A stretch of 6,562 bases of DNA, from the NCBI GenBank assembly GCA_028874675.1, contig JAPPJA010000114.1, forward strand, positions 1 through 6,562. The letters are read 5' to 3'. The translations under genes and the position numbers were made by a program. The notes under the pieces are model-generated. The model was not told the DNA's origin and searched no databases. It was given only the letters and a program-made list of their open reading frames with translations. Shown piece after piece: positions 1-5,632 of the stretch (its first letter is position 1; each line of letters begins with the position of its first letter). The stretch comes from Chloroflexota bacterium. GTDB taxonomy: Bacteria > Chloroflexota > Dehalococcoidia > Lucifugimonadales > UBA3495.

Positions 1-236
1 CCCACTCCCTGAATTACCGCAACCTTGCCCTCATCGTAAAGGGCCTTGAACTCGGGCATATTGGGGTTGATGCCCAGCTCGTCGTTGATGGGCATTACCT
101 GGTCCACGGGAATGTGGACGTTGGGCCGGTTGTCCATGTACAGCGGGTTGGTGTACGGGACAAAGGTGTTCATGAAGTCGTTTCCGCCGGATAGCTGAAG
201 AACTACCAGGACCGGGTCTTTCTTGGTGCTGGTCAT
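1..236 (-). CDS. DUF1501 family protein, N-terminal part (cut by window edge)
   Basis: The 78 visible residues match the start of the DUF1501 family: a beta-strand with LVVLQLSGGND (about residues 9-20), then NTFVPYTNPLY, a RPNVHIP segment, and LYDEGKVAVIQGVG at the cut end. DUF1501 proteins are alkaline-phosphatase-superfamily-like proteins of unknown role, usually encoded beside DUF1800, as here. Known members normally begin with a twin-arginine signal of 30 or more residues. This one starts only eight residues before the conserved strand (MTSTKKDP), so no export signal is seen. The ATG at 234-236 is fixed by AGGAGG at 241-246, four bases upstream. It lies 109 bases downstream of the DUF1800 stop codon on the same strand with no obvious promoter between, so it is probably the second gene of that operon. 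The family call is confident; the function is unknown. Confidence 0.85.
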   Translation of the reverse strand, partial: MTSTKKDPVLVVLQLSGGNDFMNTFVPYTNPLYMDNRPNVHIPVDQVMPINDELGINPNMPEFKALYDEGKVAVIQGV

Positions 237-345
237 ATCTCCTCCTGTAAGTTGTTTCTCAATCCTGTTGGGTTTTCGGCTGCCTGAGCGACTGTCCGGT
301 GTTCCGCGCGCCCAGGAAGCCTGGCTGGTTTCTGATTATTCGCTG

Positions 346-1755
346 TTAGGCGAACTGGTACTCCTGGGTAGCCACAATCAGCTGGAGCAGCTGGCTTACC
401 TGGTCGGCGAAATCTCCGCTGCTGGTGTTCAGTTCGCTGACCTTCAAGGCCTGGGACAGGAACAGGTCACGAGTATCCTGCATCAATTCATAACCGCCCA
501 GCAGTTCCAGGCAGCCATCGAGCAGGTCGTCCGCCGAAATTACGTTCCCAAGGGAGGAAAGCCGGGAAACGATGTCCTGGATGCCGGGGGAGTCCAGGCG
601 TCCCATTTCGCCGGCGGCGAAGTTAACGCGTTCCACCAGCGTGCCGCTGTCAATCCATTCCTTCCCGGTATGCCAGCCTTCGACGGTGGGCGGGTTCAGC
701 AGGTCCTGGCCCATGTACCGGATCTGCAGGGCCGGATCGTAGAACCTGGGCTTGGGAGTTTCGAAGTCGCCGACTATGCGAAGGGTTCCGCACACCACTT
801 CGGAGGGATTCTTCACCTTGGCAAATCGGGCATTCTTGAAACTGTCGGAGTTGAACAGCACCCGCAGCATGGAGCGAATTTCATACCCGGAATTGAAGTA
901 TTCGTCTTCCAGGGCCTTGATCAATTCGGGGTCACGGGGCGGAGTGTGCTGCCAGGCAGGAACCTGGGGCTCATCGGCCACGAAGAAGTTGTAAAGGTGG
1001 CGGGCAACGAACCGGGCGGTTGCCGGCTGCTTGCAAATAATGCGGACTACATCGTCGCCATTCCAGTTGCCGGTCTCGCCCAGGAAGGTCTTATCCTCTT
1101 CGATGTGGTCAAACTTGTTGTAGAGGAACCGGTTGGCATAGCTGCCATACGGGTACCTGGGGATGGCGTTGGCGATAGTCCAGCCGGTAAAGGCCTGGGC
1201 GCACGCCTTGACGTCGTCTTCAGAGTAGTTAGCCTCGCCATCCATGCCCACACCCATGGAGAACAGCTCCAGGAGTTCGCGGCCCCAGTTCTCGTTAACC
1301 GCTTCCTTATGGCTCAGCTGGTTGTCGAGGTAATAGAGCATTGCCGGGTCGGTGGAAAGGAACATGAGCAGGTTCTCGAAGTTATCCATGCCGTGGGACC
1401 GGAAATTGTTGAGCTCCAGTAGTATCTGGCGGGCCCGCATGCACTTGGAGTCGCCCACGCAGAAGATCCCGTGCCAGAACAGGCAGATCTTCTCTTCCAG
1501 CTGGCGGGGAGAGTTGACCATGCGATAGGTCCAGTAACCCTGGTTTGCCATCAGACCGTTCAAATCGCGCCAACCATGCATATAGCGGTTCATAACGTCC
1601 AGCTGCAGGTCGGGCTGGTCCTCGGGATGGAGCAATTCTTCCACGGTGGCCTCATATCCCTTGGCCGCCCGCCGCTCCAATTCCTCATAGGAGGCGCCAA
1701 AGCCGGCGCGACGCATAAGGTGAGCCATCAACATAATATCGTTGTTGTCTGCCAT
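346..1755 (-). CDS. DUF1800 domain-containing protein
   Basis: This 469-residue protein spans the whole DUF1800 domain, a family of unknown biochemical role that usually pairs with DUF1501. Family signatures in order are HLMRRAGFGAS (12-22), an LEEKICLFWHGIF segment (86-98), NENWGRELLELFSMGVG (154-170), DDVKACAQAFTGWT (180-193), a KTFLGETGNWNGDDVV segment (222-237), KNPSEVVCGTLRIVG (315-329) and NPPTVEGWHTGKEWI (354-368) near an NFAAG motif. The length is typical for the domain alone. An in-frame extension reaches 2019, but the start at 1753-1755 is preferred: AGAAGGAG lies seven bases upstream, homology begins almost at once, and a strong promoter lies inside the extension. No signal peptide or membrane segment is present, although many relatives are thought to be exported. 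It is the first gene of a probable DUF1800-DUF1501 operon with a leader of about 135 bases. Confidence 0.9.
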   Translation of the reverse strand: MADNNDIMLMAHLMRRAGFGASYEELERRAAKGYEATVEELLHPEDQPDLQLDVMNRYMHGWRDLNGLMANQGYWTYRMVNSPRQLEEKICLFWHGIFCVGDSKCMRARQILLELNNFRSHGMDNFENLLMFLSTDPAMLYYLDNQLSHKEAVNENWGRELLELFSMGVGMDGEANYSEDDVKACAQAFTGWTIANAIPRYPYGSYANRFLYNKFDHIEEDKTFLGETGNWNGDDVVRIICKQPATARFVARHLYNFFVADEPQVPAWQHTPPRDPELIKALEDEYFNSGYEIRSMLRVLFNSDSFKNARFAKVKNPSEVVCGTLRIVGDFETPKPRFYDPALQIRYMGQDLLNPPTVEGWHTGKEWIDSGTLVERVNFAAGEMGRLDSPGIQDIVSRLSSLGNVISADDLLDGCLELLGGYELMQDTRDLFLSQALKVSELNTSSGDFADQVSQLLQLIVATQEYQFA

Positions 1756-1762
1756 ACCTTTA

Positions 1763-1770
1763 CTCCTTCT
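1763..1770 (-). promoter_or_regulatory. Ribosome binding site of the DUF1800 gene (decides the start)
   Basis: On the minus strand AGAAGGAG sits seven bases before the ATG at 1755. It favours this start over the longer in-frame extension, whose extra 88 residues are basic, low-quality sequence without family similarity. Confidence 0.75.
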
Positions 1771-1896
1771 CTCAATTTCTTCCGGTGCACCAGCCCGCAA
1801 TGTATTGGACGCAAAACGTCCGACAGATACAGTCGGGCTAACGCGAGAGCTTCGCCTAAGGTGGCAACTGCTTTCTGCCGGTATATGTGCAGTGGG

Positions 1897-1925
1897 ATTA
1901 TAAGGGTTATGGGGAAAGTTGTCCA
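1897..1925 (-). promoter_or_regulatory. Sigma-70-like promoter for the DUF1800-DUF1501 operon
   Basis: Read on the minus strand: TGGACA (1925-1920), a 17-base spacer, then a perfect TATAAT (1902-1897). Five of six -35 bases and all -10 bases match consensus. Transcription would start near 1890, giving a leader of about 135 bases before the DUF1800 start codon. The leader contains competing hairpins (see findings). Confidence 0.7.
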
Positions 1926-1950
1926 ATGCCAGTGCGGTTTTGCCGGAAAG

Positions 1951-1998
1951 ACGGAACCGGCGGGCCCGACGGGTCCGCCCGGGTCGGAACAGTTCCGT
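1951..1998. repeat. Nested inverted repeats between divergent promoters
   Basis: An inner hairpin has arms GGCGGGCCC (1959-1967) and GGGTCCGCC (1971-1979) around a GAC loop: nine pairs including one G-T. Just downstream, CGGAAC-A-GTTCCG (1985-1997) is a perfect 6-1-6 palindrome. ACGGAAC at 1951-1957 can also pair with GTTCCGT at 1992-1998, enclosing the inner hairpin. The palindrome ends 15 bases before the -35 box of the amidohydrolase promoter candidate, a suitable place for a dimeric regulator. The operator role is inference. Confidence 0.5.
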
Positions 1999-2012
1999 TG
2001 ATTTGCCCTTGG

Positions 2013-2041
2013 TTGACACCTCAATACTTTGCCCGTAGGCT
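2013..2041 (+). promoter_or_regulatory. Candidate promoter for the amidohydrolase gene
   Basis: A perfect TTGACA (2013-2018) is followed by a 17-base spacer and TAGGCT (2036-2041), which matches only three of six -10 bases. The strong -35 with a weak -10 is what an activated or regulated promoter often looks like. Transcription would start near 2048, about 50 bases before the chosen start codon. Confidence 0.45.
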
Positions 2042-2083
2042 GAATGCCGATTTGCACCACGTCTGAGACAGAATGCTTTTGTC

Positions 2084-2092
2084 GGAGAGAGG
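2084..2092 (+). promoter_or_regulatory. Ribosome binding site of the amidohydrolase gene (decides the start)
   Basis: GGAGAGAGG lies seven bases before the ATG at 2100 and downstream of the alternative ATG at 2073. This places the real start at 2100. Confidence 0.65.
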
Positions 2093-2099
2093 TTGCCTT

Positions 2100-3068
2100 A
2101 TGCGCAGCATCGATATTCACGCTCACATAACCCCGGATAACTGCCTGAAGGCAATGCGGGAGGGTACTGGCTTCTATGCGCTCAGCGCCGCCCAGGTGGC
2201 CGGCCGGTTTGAAGACTACACCCCACGTGGTATGTGGACGCCTGAAGAGAGGATCAAGGATATGGACTCCCTGGGCGTTGACGTGCACATCCTCTCCACC
2301 CATTCCTTCCTTTATTGCTACGACGGTGACCTGGATACGGTGGTGGCCATGGACCGGGAATGCAACGACTACGTGGCCGGCTTGACCCGCCAGTATCCTG
2401 AAAGGTTTTCCGGTCTCGCCAACCTGCCTATGCAGGACGTTGCCGCATCTGTGGCGGAACTGGAGCGCTCCGTCACCGAACTGGGGCTGAAAGGGGCCAT
2501 GATCGGGGACAACGTTAACGGCAAGACCTATGACAATCCCGAGTACTTCCCCCTGTGGGATGCTGCGGAGAAGCTGGGCGCTGTGATGCTGATTCACCAG
2601 GATGGTCCCACTGTAGTCAGCCGTCGGAATAGCAAGTATCACCTGTCCAACACCATTGGCAACCTGGCAGACCGCGCCGTGACCTTTGCCTCCTTCGTTT
2701 TTGGGGGAGTAATGGACCGGTACCCGGACTTGCGCGTATGCCTGTGCCACGGGGGAGGGTATGCCTGCTACGGAATCGGAAGAATGGACCGGGGGTGGCA
2801 GGTCAGGTCCGAGGCCCGGGTGAACATTAACCAGCAGCCCAGCGCCTATCTTCGCAGCTTCTATTACGATTGCCTGACCCAGAGCGAAGAGAGTCTGCGG
2901 TACCTTATCGATTGCGTGGGCGCCGACCGGGTTGTTTTCGGCACCGACTGGCCGGCTGATATGCAGATAGACTGGCCGGTTTCGTGGGTCCCGGGGCTGG
3001 AAAGCCTCACCCCGGAAGAAAAGGATGCCATCCTCTGGAAGAATCTGGAGGAACTCCTGGGCATTTAG
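2100..3068 (+). CDS. Amidohydrolase family 2 (ACMSD-like) TIM-barrel metal enzyme
   Basis: This 322-residue protein belongs to the amidohydrolase-2 family, which includes aminocarboxymuconate semialdehyde decarboxylase (ACMSD), gamma-resorcylate decarboxylase and related hydrolases. Expected ligands are all visible: H7 and H9 in DIHAH at the end of strand 1, H166 in MLIHQDGPT, H217 in LCHGGGY, and D283 in VVFGTDWPAD. R51 in PEERIKDMDSLGVDV sits where ACMSD enzymes carry a substrate-binding arginine. These imply a single divalent metal, usually zinc, and a cytoplasmic enzyme acting on a carboxylated or amide substrate; the actual substrate cannot be read. An in-frame ATG at 2073 is possible, but GGAGAGAGG at 2084-2092, seven bases before 2100, and the short pre-HxH segment favour 2100. 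It stands alone, divergent from DUF1800, with its own promoter. The family is certain; decarboxylase versus hydrolase is open. Confidence 0.92.
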   Translation: MRSIDIHAHITPDNCLKAMREGTGFYALSAAQVAGRFEDYTPRGMWTPEERIKDMDSLGVDVHILSTHSFLYCYDGDLDTVVAMDRECNDYVAGLTRQYPERFSGLANLPMQDVAASVAELERSVTELGLKGAMIGDNVNGKTYDNPEYFPLWDAAEKLGAVMLIHQDGPTVVSRRNSKYHLSNTIGNLADRAVTFASFVFGGVMDRYPDLRVCLCHGGGYACYGIGRMDRGWQVRSEARVNINQQPSAYLRSFYYDCLTQSEESLRYLIDCVGADRVVFGTDWPADMQIDWPVSWVPGLESLTPEEKDAILWKNLEELLGI

Positions 3069-3426
3069 GGGCCGCGCCTGGATGACTTTTTTGCGGGAAC
3101 CAATTTGCTCGCTCCCGCGTCTTATACATCAGGGCAGCGCCGGACTGACCACAGATAAAGGCTGTCCCTGTTAGAGGGCAGGATCCCTGGAGCCAGCGAG
3201 ATCGGTAAGCGGGTCTCCCGGTAGAGTTGCTCCCGTCAACTGTCCCCATCTTGGAAGCGATGGTACGGGGTTGCAAGTCGCGTCGCTATCGGAACAGGAG
3301 GTTGTCGCGAGCTGCGAAGACGACGCTTTCCCCATAATTTGCATTAGACGGGGTTTGTCAGCCACGAAATGCAAAGTTAAAATATGTACGAATAGATTAC
3401 ATAACACTGGAGTAACGGAGGCAATC
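3069..3426. other. Noncoding gap with serial short hairpins (358 bases)
   Basis: No supported gene lies here. A six-T run follows the amidohydrolase stop (3087-3092) but has no strong stem before it. Then come GCGGGA/TCCCGC (3093-3098/3113-3118), CTG-CCCT/AGGG-CAG with one bulge (3162-3181), CTGG/CCAG (3187-3196), CGGG/CCCG (3210-3220), AGTTG/CAACT (3225-3241) and CCATC/GATGG (3246-3263). The gap ends with the lipoprotein promoter at 3355-3383. A structured 3' UTR or small RNA is possible, but short stems are common by chance in GC-rich DNA. Confidence 0.5.
3355..3383 (+). promoter_or_regulatory. Sigma-70-like promoter for the lipoprotein gene
   Basis: TTGTCA (3355-3360), a 17-base spacer and TAAAAT (3378-3383) each match five of six consensus bases. 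The DNA from about 3368 to 3410 is clearly more AT-rich than its surroundings. Transcription would start near 3390, about 37 bases before the start codon, with CGGAGG at 3416-3421 as ribosome site. Confidence 0.65.
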
Positions 3427-4434
3427 ATGGGAATTGGGAGAAGTGGTGGTGTGAAGTTATTTAAACTACCTGCAGTCTTAATATTTTTGATGGTTTGCAG
3501 CATGGGTGTGCTGCTTTTGGGCGCGTGTGGCGGAGAAGAGCCAACCCCTGCGCCGGCCCCGGTTGTTGCGGCCCCGATCACCGTTCCTACTTTGGCGCCC
3601 CAACCCACGCTGCCGCCCTTGCCGACGGAACCCCAGGCAGCCGAGGCAGCCCAGGGCCCCGCGCCCACCAGGGTGGTAGTTGGCCCAGCCAATTTTGGCC
3701 GCAGTCGCGCCACTGAGGTTCCCCCGACTCCGGAACCCACTGAAGAACCAACGCCGGAGCCTACGGCTACGCCGGAACCGACGCCTCTGCCCAGGCCTAC
3801 GGCAGCTCCGGTGGTAATAGTGCCCAATCCGCCGACGGCCACGCCGGTCCCTCAGCGGAATCCCCTCATCAGCATCAGTCCCAGCAGCGGACAGCCTGGC
3901 GCCAGCGTAACGGTTTCGGGCAGCGACTTTGAGCCCGGGGCGATAGTGGGAAGTGTCCGTTTTGGCGGGGCCAGCGCTTCCCCCGCAGGGACCGTAACCG
4001 TGGATGGTGGAGGAAACTTTAGCGCCAATGTAGCTGTGCCAGATACGGGCCCGGGAAATTACAACGTGTCGGTAACCGTGGGTTCAGATTCGGCAACCGC
4101 CAGCTTCCTGGTGCAGGCCAGAGCCCAGGGGCCGGTGGTGCCGGCGGGCTCGCAGATTATTACCACCCTGGCTCCCCTGGGCGGCAATTTGAAGTGGGTG
4201 GCGCACCTGGACAATTCCACCAAGCGATGGTCGCTGTACGACCCCACCAATTCGTTTGAGGTGAAATTCCTTCCCAGTTTCGCCAGGCCGCCACAGGATC
4301 TGAGCGCATACCTGCCGCTGACCCAGATCGAGTCCGGGAAACCCTACTATGTATATGTTGACTCGAACGCAACCCACGAAATAGGCGGCAAGGAATATAG
4401 CTTTACCGCCGGCGTCAACGCGATAGGTTGGTAG
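3427..4434 (+). CDS. Secreted lipoprotein with Pro/Thr-rich linker, TIG-like domain and C-terminal beta module
   Basis: This 335-residue protein has a signal peptide with a basic start (R5, K10, K13), a hydrophobic stretch at about 14-31 and a lipobox LGAC with lipidated C34, so it should be anchored on the outer face of the membrane. Residues 37-145 are a low-complexity linker rich in Pro, Thr, Ala and Glu, with TPEPT-like repeats at 99-120, likely an extended stalk. Residues 146-230 (ISISPSSGQPGASVTVSG, an FEPG turn, GNYNVSVTVG) look like a TIG/IPT immunoglobulin-like domain. Residues 240-335 form a separate module with LKWVAHLDN, RWSLYDP, PYYVYVD and a final AGVNAIGW; I recall similar ends on Chloroflexota surface proteins but cannot name the family. 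The start at 3427 is set by CGGAGG five bases upstream and by the signal peptide; the frame stays open to 3271, but that extension precedes the promoter. No enzymatic motif is seen; binding or adhesion is a guess. Confidence 0.85.
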   Translation: MGIGRSGGVKLFKLPAVLIFLMVCSMGVLLLGACGGEEPTPAPAPVVAAPITVPTLAPQPTLPPLPTEPQAAEAAQGPAPTRVVVGPANFGRSRATEVPPTPEPTEEPTPEPTATPEPTPLPRPTAAPVVIVPNPPTATPVPQRNPLISISPSSGQPGASVTVSGSDFEPGAIVGSVRFGGASASPAGTVTVDGGGNFSANVAVPDTGPGNYNVSVTVGSDSATASFLVQARAQGPVVPAGSQIITTLAPLGGNLKWVAHLDNSTKRWSLYDPTNSFEVKFLPSFARPPQDLSAYLPLTQIESGKPYYVYVDSNATHEIGGKEYSFTAGVNAIGW

Positions 4435-4490
4435 GTGTTGACCAGGTGATTCGGGCAGAGCCCTCTTGATTGGCTGATCAGTTCGTCCGA

Positions 4491-4507
4491 GGGCCGGAAA
4501 CCGGCCC
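4491..4507. repeat. Short GC-rich hairpin GGGCCGG-AAA-CCGGCCC
   Basis: Seven-base perfect arms (4491-4497 and 4501-4507) surround an AAA loop. Its CCGGCCC core is also present in the larger inverted repeat just downstream, so the arms could pair across the two structures. It may assist termination of the lipoprotein transcript. Confidence 0.55.
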
Positions 4508-4518
4508 GACAGGGATTA

Positions 4519-4564
4519 CCATAAGTAAGGACCGGCCCATTCTTGGGCCGGTCCTTACTTATGG
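4519..4564. terminator. Perfect 21-bp inverted repeat, probable bidirectional terminator
   Basis: Arms at 4519-4539 and 4544-4564 are exactly complementary around the four-base loop TTCT (4540-4543). The stem has a GGACCGGCCCA core near the loop and an AT-richer base (CCATAAGTAA). It lies between convergent genes, 85 bases after the lipoprotein stop and 60 bases from the other gene's stop, the expected place for a shared terminator. No T-run follows the stem on either strand, so it is not a canonical intrinsic terminator. It could instead act as an RNA-stabilising stem or be a dispersed palindromic repeat. Confidence 0.6.
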
Positions 4565-4623
4565 ATTCCTGATTCCCACAGCGGCGGGGTAGGACCGCAA
4601 TCCGTTCGCGCCAATGGGCCGTT

Positions 4624-5100
4624 CTAAGGCGAAATTACATTCTCCTTTATGGCCCGGTCGCGCAGGTAGGCGTTCTTTTCGATGTGGTTGCGGAGGTTGA
4701 TCAAACCCGACTCCAGCAAAAATGACTCCACCTTGCCGGCGGCCTCTTCCTGCTCGGACTGGGCAAGCAAATCCCTTACCCTGTCCCTCAGGTGCCGCAA
4801 AGACCAGGCCACCTGTTCTTCCACGGAGGCGGCGCTTTCAGGAAAGTCCACGTGGGAATTGCCAGGCGTTCCCAGTCGGTCATAGCCGCCCGTATGCCAG
4901 TGGCCGCGGTTGGCATGGCAGTCGAAACGGAGCACCTCCTCGTTGCCTACGTCCACGCCAATGGTAGGACCGCCGCAGCTTTCGCCCCTTATCGACAGGA
5001 TGCGCAGCGGCCAAACGTAGGCCGTTACCTGGCCGTCATTTGAAATGGGGACATGAAGCTCCTCACCCCAGTAAGCTTCTCCCGCTCGTTTGGTTGCCAT
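4624..5100 (-). CDS. Hypothetical protein with Cys/His cluster (158 residues)
   Basis: I do not recognise this protein's function. It is soluble, with no signal peptide or membrane segment. The N-terminal half (residues 10-75) looks beta-rich (VTAYVWPLRILSI, GPTIGVDVGNEEVLRFD) and ends in a distinctive FDCHANRGHWHTGGYDRLG segment: C61, H62, H67 and H69, with H83 beyond it, could bind a metal. The C-terminal half (about 91-155) looks helical and charged (VEEQVAWSLRHLRDRVRDLL, a likely amphipathic helix). The ATG at 5098-5100 has GGAGG eight bases upstream (5109-5113). It follows the second VOC gene by 65 bases on the same strand with no clear promoter between, so it is probably the last gene of that operon, before the inverted repeat at 4519-4564. 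Gene reality is supported by the start signals and coherent composition; metal binding is inference. Confidence 0.75.
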   Translation of the reverse strand: MATKRAGEAYWGEELHVPISNDGQVTAYVWPLRILSIRGESCGGPTIGVDVGNEEVLRFDCHANRGHWHTGGYDRLGTPGNSHVDFPESAASVEEQVAWSLRHLRDRVRDLLAQSEQEEAAGKVESFLLESGLINLRNHIEKNAYLRDRAIKENVISP

Positions 5101-5165
5101 ATGCCATTCCTCCGGTTCAACTGTTGGTTAGCCTGGCGCTGATGCTGGTTTGCTTGCTCGCCAGT

Positions 5166-5627
5166 TTACTCTCCCCTGGCCGCCGATTCCAGCTTTGCCA
5201 GGTCTATCTTTTCCATCCCCAGCAACGCCGCCATAACCCGGTCCGCGCCCGCTTCCAGCAGTTCGCCCAACTGGACCGGGACGATCTGCCAGGTGACGCC
5301 ATACTTGTCCCTGACCCATCCACACTGCTCCCGGACTCCCCCTTCGGCCAGCCCATCGTAAAAGTGGTCAATTTCCGCCTGTGACTCGCATTCGACCACG
5401 AACGAAATTGCCGGCGAAAACTGGTACATGGGCCCGCCATCCAGGGCGGTAAACTGCTGGCCGGCCAGCACAAAGCTCACGATTGCCGCCCCCTCGGCGG
5501 GTCCCGCCGGCAAGGGGTCACTGCTTACAATCCGGGAATCGGGGAACAGGGAAACGTAGTGGCGGGCAGCCGCGAGGGCCTGTCCGTCGTACCAGAGAAA
5601 TGGGGTTATCTTTTGAAACCCAGCCAT
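5166..5627 (-). CDS. PhnB-like VOC family protein (3-demethylubiquinone methyltransferase-like fold)
   Basis: This 153-residue protein matches the PhnB-like branch of the vicinal oxygen chelate (glyoxalase/bleomycin-resistance) superfamily, often labelled '3-demethylubiquinone-9 3-methyltransferase'. Signatures in order: KITPFLWYDGQA (6-17) with ARHYVSLFPDSRI (21-33), FTALDGGP (59-66), AISFVVECESQAEID (73-87), a QCGWVRDKYGVTWQIVP segment (101-117), and the C-terminal RVMAALLGMEKIDLAKLE (130-147). The length is that of a complete single-domain member. The methyltransferase name is historical; the fold and lack of an SAM-binding domain argue against that reaction, and the substrate is unknown. 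The start at 5625-5627 is five bases after the upstream VOC stop, with GGGAGG inside that gene 12 bases before the ATG, so the two are probably translationally coupled. The frame is open upstream but the extension has no similarity. Confidence 0.88.
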   Translation of the reverse strand: MAGFQKITPFLWYDGQALAAARHYVSLFPDSRIVSSDPLPAGPAEGAAIVSFVLAGQQFTALDGGPMYQFSPAISFVVECESQAEIDHFYDGLAEGGVREQCGWVRDKYGVTWQIVPVQLGELLEAGADRVMAALLGMEKIDLAKLESAARGE

Positions 5628-5632
5628 GGCAG

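Larger units (their letters stand above)
1756..2099. other. Divergent intergenic control region (344 bases)
   Basis: This gap separates the divergently transcribed DUF1800 and amidohydrolase genes. It holds the minus-strand promoter at 1897-1925, a candidate plus-strand promoter at 2013-2041, a GC-rich hairpin at 1959-1979 and a 13-bp palindrome at 1985-1997 between the promoters, and short hairpins in the DUF1800 leader (1792-1839). No open reading frame here has a credible start and ribosome site. Confidence 0.7.
4435..4623. other. Convergent intergenic gap rich in inverted repeats
   Basis: The lipoprotein gene and the 158-residue protein gene end facing each other across 189 bases. The gap holds two obvious dyads (listed separately), a small CTGATCAG palindrome at 4474-4481, and GCCCTC (4460-4465) able to pair with GAGGGC (4489-4494). 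No gene is seen. Confidence 0.7.

Noticed and set aside
223..1422. Long plus-strand open frame (399 residues) opposite DUF1800
   Set aside because: It is the antisense of a clear DUF1800 gene, has no family similarity and no convincing ribosome site. Long antisense frames are common in GC-rich DNA.
1985..1997. SOS (LexA) box
   Set aside because: The GAAC and GTTC half-sites are separated by one base instead of the four expected for Gram-positive-type LexA boxes.
1756..2019. N-terminal extension of DUF1800 with an RR-x-FRL stretch resembling a Tat signal
   Set aside because: It has no matching hydrophobic core, the DUF1800 promoter lies inside it, and AGAAGGAG supports the start at 1755.
1728..2750. 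Minus-strand open frame of 340 residues
   Set aside because: Most of it is antisense to the amidohydrolase, whose metal ligands and family motifs are intact. It also runs over the intergenic promoters.
3160..3290. Possible tRNA, SRP RNA or c-di-GMP riboswitch
   Set aside because: A TTGCAAGTC-like stretch and a GGTACGGGGTT stretch looked suggestive, but no cloverleaf, no SRP GGAAGGAAGCA-type core and no GEMM core could be assembled.
3302..3340. Eleven-codon leader peptide starting at TTG after AGGAGG
   Set aside because: The ribosome site touches the TTG with no spacer, and the frame lies upstream of the lipoprotein promoter.
3525..3810. Tandem-repeat or CRISPR-like pattern in the lipoprotein gene
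   Set aside because: It is degenerate codon repetition encoding a Pro/Thr/Glu linker, with no constant repeat length or unique spacers.
3171..3842. Minus-strand Gly/Val-repeat frame (223 residues)
   Set aside because: The repeats are the complement of the Pro/Thr-rich linker codons in the lipoprotein gene, which has a signal peptide, lipobox and ribosome site.
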